A stretch of DNA of 5,848 bases from a bacterium (lineage in GTDB: Bacteria > Zhuqueibacterota > Zhuqueibacteria > Thermofontimicrobiales > Thermofontimicrobiaceae), in the NCBI GenBank assembly GCA_011046315.1, contig DSAU01000182.1:1-5848 (forward strand). Reading direction: 5' to 3'. The notes beneath the pieces are model-generated. The model saw only the letters and a list, made by a program, of their open reading frames with translations. It was not told the DNA's origin and made no database searches. Below are positions 1-4,800 of this stretch, in pieces. A program made the translations under genes and the position numbers. Every line of letters begins with the position of its first letter. Within the stretch, counting starts at the first letter, position 1.

Positions 1-183
1 CCTCATGCCAGCCCCATCTTTTCCATCCCAGCTGATCGTATATTTACCTGCGCTCTGATATTGATTAACCATTTCTCGTATTTTCTGCCCTAATGCATTG
101 TATATAACAATATTAACATTGCCCCCTTCTGTGATTTCATACGGCAAAACGGTAGCCGGATTAAACGGATTGGGGTAATTATT
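1..183 (-). other. FlgD-like / T9SS type A C-terminal sorting domain, truncated by window edge
   Basis: Residues 541-601 start NNYPNPFNPATVLPYEI and continue NVNIVIYNALGQKIREMVNQ and YTISWDGKDGAGM. This is the standard start of the sorting domain that directs proteins through the type IX secretion system. Compared with the complete copy in the neighbouring gene (85 residues), about 25 residues, including the usual PSGxYxYxL segment and the Lys-rich end, lie beyond the left edge. Confidence 0.88.
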
Positions 184-1803
184 CCCCACAATAATTGCCT
201 GATTAACTGGCTTTGGGTTTACATTTACTTTTGCAATACCCATCGCAGCCTTCTCATTGTTAATTTGAAATCTATGAAAAACAACCTCTCCGAACCCGTT
301 GGTGTTTTTTAAAACATTAAATCGGAGTGTTGCTACCTTCCCCTCAAACCGAAATGATTCAGCCTTATAGGCGCCAAAGATGATTTTATTATCAGTGAAA
401 TGATAGAGAAAATTCATTTCTGGAATCTCATTAATAATACCCGCAAAATCAAGTAAATGCGTAGGGAATTCTACCGTGCCTTCATAAGACAATAGCTTTT
501 CATTGGTTATTTGAATTGGGACAACGATTGTATCCTGCCAATTAGCGTTAATATCAGTAAACCACAGCTCATTGCCAGCTACATTTTTACCCGAACTCTC
601 TGTCTCCCACGCTCCGCTCACATCTCCCAACAGAATAGCATTAAAATTTTGATTGGTCTGATTTTTGGTTAAATCTGAATAACTTCGCTTTTGCGGATTA
701 AAAACCCATTCACCAACAAAGTCGTTGCTCATCGGTGGCAATTTAACCGCGTATCTGGCGATCACCGCAGCGTCATACGCTATTACCTGTCCATCTTTAT
801 CTACATCGCCAGCTAATTGTTGGGGTTCCGTTAATGCTTCCAGCCCTACCGCATGTCGCAATACAAGTGCAGCATTATACATCGTAATAATATCATTATC
901 CGCTCTCTGTACCCTTTCTTTAATCGGTTGGGTTGCATAATTTTTATTTCCTTGAAGACCCGTAAATTCATATAGTCCATTATTGCTGGTTTCATATAAT
1001 TGCGAGGAATTTCCTGTTAAACTGATTTTTACACCATTTACCGGTTGCATATTTGAATAATAAACGACCTGTCCCGATATTGCATATCGTTGAAGATTCA
1101 ATACACCGGCGAGCACATTAAAAAAAGATTCTGCCATTACATGATAACCGAGATCATTCGGATGAACATAATCAACCATATATTCCTGCTTCCAGTTGGG
1201 ATTTGCTTTAAAGGCGCTATTTTGATCAACGAAATAAATATTAAAACCCTGTTGCTGCTTTAATTGAAATAATTGATAGATCAAAACATTCAACTGTTCC
1301 GTACGTTCAGGGCGATTATAGTAGGGATCGAAACGCGGAATGAGGTTACACAGAAGAATTACAGAACTATTATTCTTGCTCCGGATCAGGTTGAGGATAT
1401 TCTCAATATCTTCAATTGTACTCTCGTTGGATTCTCCCTGACTAATATCGTTAGTACCAATGTGAAGCAGAACAATATCGGCGGGGTTCATGTTGAGCCA
1501 GCGGTTTAGCTGACTGTAAATTTCATCTGCACGCCAACCGCTGTGTCCTTCGTGCCTGGGATAAAATCCACTGCCATCGTTCACTGACCCTACCATATCA
1601 AAGTTTACGCCCTCATTAAGAAGCATAATAGCAAAATCATCACGATAACCTGAGGGCTCGCCATGTCTGCCCATTGTAATGGAATCTCCAAGGGGCATAA
1701 TTCTGATTTGTGCCCTCAAATCATAACTGCCTGAAGCAATGATAAACGGCAAAAAAATTAGGCAGGAGAGAATAGTATTTCGGGACGCGTAGTCGTTAAT
1801 GAT
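1..1803 (-). CDS. Secreted CE3-like GDSL/SGNH esterase with dockerin-like, cohesin-like and T9SS sorting modules (3' end cut by window)
   Basis: The open frame of 601 codons runs off the left edge. Numbering from the AUC at 1803, residues 1-32 look like a signal peptide (Arg8, a hydrophobic core TILSCLIFLPFIIASG, cleavage near LRAQ). Residues 33-236 are an SGNH hydrolase: GDSIT at 39-43 (Ser41 nucleophile), HEGHSGW at 84-90, GTND at 116-119, and DYVHPND at 211-217 supplying the Asp211/His214 pair. IRIMPLGDS, GYR, HEGHSGW and LLHIGTND together resemble carbohydrate esterase family 3, whose known members are acetylxylan esterases, so deacetylation of a plant or algal polysaccharide outside the cell is the likely role. 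Next come a small beta-sandwich (about 240-293), a dockerin-like duplication (300-355), LLGDVSGAW (391-399), a cohesin-like domain (411-525) and the start of the FlgD-like sorting domain (541 onward). No ATG, GTG or TTG fits the ribosome binding site; the in-frame TTG at 1752 and ATG at 1698 would destroy the signal peptide. The class is secure; substrate and exact start are not. Confidence 0.9.
   Translation of the reverse strand, partial: MINDYASRNTILSCLIFLPFIIASGSYDLRAQIRIMPLGDSITMGRHGEPSGYRDDFAIMLLNEGVNFDMVGSVNDGSGFYPRHEGHSGWRADEIYSQLNRWLNMNPADIVLLHIGTNDISQGESNESTIEDIENILNLIRSKNNSSVILLCNLIPRFDPYYNRPERTEQLNVLIYQLFQLKQQQGFNIYFVDQNSAFKANPNWKQEYMVDYVHPNDLGYHVMAESFFNVLAGVLNLQRYAISGQVVYYSNMQPVNGVKISLTGNSSQLYETSNNGLYEFTGLQGNKNYATQPIKERVQRADNDIITMYNAALVLRHAVGLEALTEPQQLAGDVDKDGQVIAYDAAVIARYAVKLPPMSNDFVGEWVFNPQKRSYSDLTKNQTNQNFNAILLGDVSGAWETESSGKNVAGNELWFTDINANWQDTIVVPIQITNEKLLSYEGTVEFPTHLLDFAGIINEIPEMNFLYHFTDNKIIFGAYKAESFRFEGKVATLRFNVLKNTNGFGEVVFHRFQINNEKAAMGIAKVNVNPKPVNQAIIVGNNYPNPFNPATVLPYEITEGGNVNIVIYNALGQKIREMVNQYQSAGKYTISWDGKDGAGMR
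229..573 (-). other. Cohesin-like beta-sandwich domain
   Basis: Residues 411-525 follow the cohesin pattern. They start with a strand and DTIVVPIQITN (424-434), continue with an YEGTVEFPTHLLDFAGI segment (the usual position of xxxxLxFDPxxLxFxGV), and finish with GKVATLRFNVLKN and a final EVVFHRFQIN strand. Known cohesins bind dockerins. Here the dockerin-like segment is in the same polypeptide about 60 residues upstream, so intramolecular packing or head-to-tail association is possible. The assignment is by eye and a profile match is not verified. Confidence 0.6.
739..906 (-). repeat. Dockerin-like duplicated calcium-binding segment
   Basis: Residues 300-355 contain two related segments ending AALVLRHAVGL (311-321) and AAVIARYAVKL (345-355). 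The second has a full EF-hand-like loop, DVDKDGQVIAYD, with Asp at 333, 335, 337 and 344 in the dockerin spacing 1-3-5-12. The first loop (from Asp302) is one residue shorter, lacks the Gly and has Asn310 in place of the last Asp, so it probably binds calcium poorly or not at all. In FCB-group secreted proteins such segments often sit beside a cohesin-like domain in the same chain. Confidence 0.7.
925..1086 (-). other. Small beta-sandwich (carboxypeptidase-regulatory / carbohydrate-binding-like fold) linker domain
   Basis: Residues 240-293 begin ISGQVVYYSN and continue through VNGVKISLTG and TSNNGLYEFTGL. This matches the usual pattern of these domains: xIxGxV, then PVxGVxVxLTG, then TxxxGxYxFxxL. 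Such domains commonly act as spacers or stalks after catalytic domains in secreted FCB-group proteins. No catalytic or binding residues can be assigned. Confidence 0.65.
1096..1707 (-). other. SGNH/GDSL catalytic domain, CE3-like
   Basis: Residues 33-236 of the esterase. The four SGNH landmarks occur in order and at normal spacing: GDS nucleophile (Ser41), the conserved Gly-containing HEGHSGW segment (84-90), the oxyanion Asn in GTND (Asn118) and DxxH (Asp211, His214). At about 200 residues the domain is complete and all catalytic residues are present, so the enzyme should be active. CE3 assignment rests on motif resemblance; a general GDSL lipase/acylhydrolase is the alternative. Confidence 0.85.
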
Positions 1804-1808
1804 GTTTT

Positions 1809-1816
1809 CCCCCTCT
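1809..1816 (-). promoter_or_regulatory. Strong ribosome binding site for the esterase
   Basis: On the minus strand the sequence is AGAGGGGG followed by AAAAC and then ATCATT. The G-run ends 5 bases before ATC (1803-1801) and 8 bases before ATT (1800-1798), both acceptable Shine-Dalgarno spacings. An in-frame TAA at 1821-1819 lies just upstream, so the start must be downstream of it. This site decides the start in favour of a non-standard AUC or AUU codon. Confidence 0.6.
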
Positions 1817-1830
1817 TTTTAGTCAAATAA

Positions 1831-1866
1831 CCGGGTCGTTCTTTTCATCAAAAAAGAACGGCCCGG
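1831..1866 (-). terminator. Rho-independent-type hairpin between the two genes
   Basis: A 15-bp stem (1831-1845 with 1852-1866) encloses a 6-base loop (CATCAA on the plus strand). One position is G-U in a plus-strand transcript and A-C mismatched in a minus-strand transcript. It begins 17 bases after the stop codon of the repeat protein. On the minus strand it is followed by TTATTTGACT, a weak U-tract; the opposite side has TTTT. It most likely ends the upstream gene and reduces read-through into the esterase. No promoter could be recognised in the rest of the 80-bp gap. Confidence 0.7.
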
Positions 1867-1883
1867 TTTTAAAAATCTACAGA

Positions 1884-4800
1884 TCATTTTATCAAAATCA
1901 TCTTCTTCAACTGTGTAAAATGTTCAGTTTCGATCTGGTACAGATAAACACCAGACGGGAGCATATTTCCACTGCGATCTAATGCAGTCCACACAATTGA
2001 GTAATATCCGATACTTTGGTATTGATCTACCAGCAAGGATACCACCTGACCATGCACATTATATACCGAAATTTTTACATGACCTTCTTCTGCAAGCTGA
2101 TAATTGATAGTCGTTTCCGGATTAAAAGGGTTCGGATAATTCTGATCTAAAGCAAATTTTTCGGGCAGCTTGTCCCTTTCTTTATCAATACCAGAATACT
2201 GCTTAAAATGCGCAATAATATTTTTATTGCCATCGATTGTAATTATTGCTGGATTATCAATTCCTGACAGATCTCCTCCCCAGGAATCAAACAAATAACC
2301 GTTAGTTGGTAACGGTGACAGGATCACTATTTCACCATTTTTATAATCTGATTTAAAAGGTGTGCGATTGACACTTCCAGCACCAGTCGGAATCACTGAA
2401 ATAGTAATTGTAAAATAATTACTCAACACTATCAAATTATGCGGTTCCGCCCAATTGGAAACAACGCTGCTATCTGATTTTGACCTGGCGCGGGTTTTGA
2501 CTTCATTAGTCCCGGCTGAATTGTAAACATGAGTCCGTACGCTATCGCCCCAGCTTGAAAGTGTTCCGTCACCCCAATGAAATTGATACTCTATCGGGTT
2601 TCCCTTGCTTGATGTTGAGCCGCCTGTTATAAAAGTAACTTCTTGCTCAATAATGCTGGAATCGGGACCAGAGATTATTGTTGGCGTTGACACAATCTCA
2701 CTAGCTTCAGAAAAATGCGCGGTGATGACCTTATTTCCATTCATGGTCACGGTGTCAGGATTATTTCTGCTGACTAAATCTCCGCTCCACCGTTCAAATT
2801 TATATCCTGGTAATGGCGCCGCAGACAATACGACCTTTTCACCAACAGCAAAAAAAGTCTTGTTAGGCGTTCTCATTATTGTGCCTGTTCCGGAAGGCGA
2901 TATAAATTCCATTAGAAAATACCCCGTAATTGTTATGGCATGGGGTTCCGACCATTCAGAAATAACACCGGTATGAGTTTTACAACGTGCTCTGCTCTTA
3001 ACCTGATACGACCCGGCGTAACTGTAAATATACTGTTGTGTATCACCCCCCCATGAAGAGAGTTGACCATCACCCCAATTAAACTGATATTCTAATAAAT
3101 GTCCTAAATTGCTAACCGATCCACCGGTTGAAAAACTTAGACTCTGTCCCATGATGCCGGTTTCCGGTCCGTTGAGATAAGTAGGTTTGGATACGGTTTC
3201 CACAGTGCGATTAAAGACTGCTGTCACTGATTTATTGTTATTCATAACCACTTGGGCAGGATTTGAACTACCAGTTAAGCTTCCTGTCCATTGCTCAAAA
3301 GAAAATCCGGAAGCAGGATTCGCTGACAAAGTCACTGTATCGCCAAGAGAATATTCAGCTTTAACCGGTGCGTATGCGACAGTCCCTCCTGTATCGGGTT
3401 CAACAGTAATCGTCAAAGTCAACCCATTTATGGTGACCAATAATGGATCCGACCAATTTGACACAATGTTGGTATCTGCTACGCTTCTCGCTCTGGCCTT
3501 TATCAGCTTTATTCCGCTTGTCATAAAAACATGATCTCTGGTTTTATTCCCCCAATTCGAGGTTGAAGTATTATCCCAATCAAATTGATATTCCAGGTCG
3601 CTGCCTTTTGAACTAGAAGCGCCTATAGCTTCAAAAGTCAAGCTTTGGCCAGTAACCCCTGTAGCAGGACCATTAATCGAACTCGGTGAACTAACGAATT
3701 CTTCAGCTTCAACAAAATAAGCAGTAACTGTTTTATTGCTGTTCATTAGCAAACTTGCTGGATTGCTGTTTCCGGACAAATCACCTTCCCAATGATCAAA
3801 TCTGTAAGCCACATCTCGCACCGTTGGAGTATCTTCAACTCCCGATGGTATGTAATTCGGATCATCTGTAATAAAAACTTTATCAAGCCGGGCATTGATT
3901 TCACGAGAAATGACTGATAACGTGTGTTGTCCCTGCGAAAAATTAAATGATTTTTCAACGAAATTATGCGATACTTTTTGCCAAATCCATTGATGATATT
4001 GAGAAGCAAGATGCCAGGTAAGAACGTCTGTGCTACCGTCAACTTGGATAAAAAAGCTGTCTTCAATTCCTGATAAAGCATAGCAGCGCCCCCAAATGTA
4101 ATAGGTTCCTGCTGTTTGGACAGTAAAAGTATAATTGGCGCGCCCCGCCATCGAATTGGAGCTGGTGCTATAGATGTATTGACCACCCGATGCATTACTA
4201 TCATTGCCAATACTCATTGGTCCTTCTAAGATACCAGTTTCAGCTTCAAAACAGATGTGTTTGTCACGCTCCTCTTTTCCCACTGGTATATAATCGGGAT
4301 CCGATGTAATTAAGATATTATCCAAACGTGCGTTGATATCGCGAATAATTACTGTCAGGCTATGCCATCCGGAGTTGAACTGAAACGATTTAACTTGATA
4401 CCAATCTGAAACCTTCTGCCACTTCCAGACATTGAAATCCTGATCAAGGTGCCAGGTCAGTGTATCGTTGCTACCATCAACAACAATAAAAAAACTATCT
4501 TCGATGTTGGACAACGAAAAACATCTTCCCCAGATATAATAAGCGCCGGCTTGTTGAATTTCAAAATTGTACTCAATCCTTCCTGATTTTGGAACACTGC
4601 TTGATCCAAAAATGTATCGTCCCCCGGACGCTTCTTCATCATAACCGATGGTCGCAGATCCATAAAGCTCTCCGCTCTCGGCCTCAATTCGGATATTATT
4701 ATCACTGGTTTGAGGTATTGCAGTAAGGGTGACCCACTCATTTTGCTGATATCCGGATTTGTAAGGTTCGCGGTCGACTATCCCCGCACCCGCAGGGACA

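Larger units (their letters stand above)
1804..1883. other. Intergenic spacer between the repeat protein and esterase genes
   Basis: The 80-bp gap contains the hairpin (1831-1866) and the ribosome binding site (1809-1816). A nine-codon frame starting at an ATG at 1848-1846 and ending in TAA at 1821-1819 overlaps the 3' arm of the hairpin and is in the same frame as the esterase. It has no visible ribosome binding site and is probably chance. No convincing promoter was found on either strand. Confidence 0.5.

Noticed and set aside
725..940. Plus-strand open frame of 71 codons
   Set aside because: It lies antisense to the dockerin-like part of the esterase, whose minus-strand frame is continuous and gives recognisable motifs. 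The plus-strand product has no recognisable features.
1273..1509. Plus-strand open frame of 78 codons
   Set aside because: It is antisense to the catalytic domain of the esterase; a shadow of the real coding frame.
1762..1773. Lipoprotein signal (Cys in ILSC near the esterase N-terminus)
   Set aside because: The Cys precedes most of the hydrophobic core and the -2 residue is Leu, so it does not fit a lipobox; an ordinary signal peptide ending near LRAQ fits better.
1819..1848. In-frame TAA at 1821-1819 read as a nonsense mutation, with the true esterase start at the ATG at 1848
   Set aside because: That ATG lies in the hairpin and has no ribosome binding site, and the signal peptide core would then sit more than 20 residues from the start. 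The AGAGGGGG site after the TAA explains initiation better.
2605..3534. Two plus-strand open frames (2605-2976 and 3187-3534)
   Set aside because: Both are antisense to the PKD / InlB-B array. They fall at similar places in successive repeat units, as expected for shadows of a repeated coding sequence.
3746..4741. Two alternative minus-strand frames (3746-4210 and 4457-4741)
   Set aside because: They overlap the CBM-2/CBM-3 coding region in another frame; the products have no domain pattern, and the long frame is uninterrupted and homologous to the other modules.
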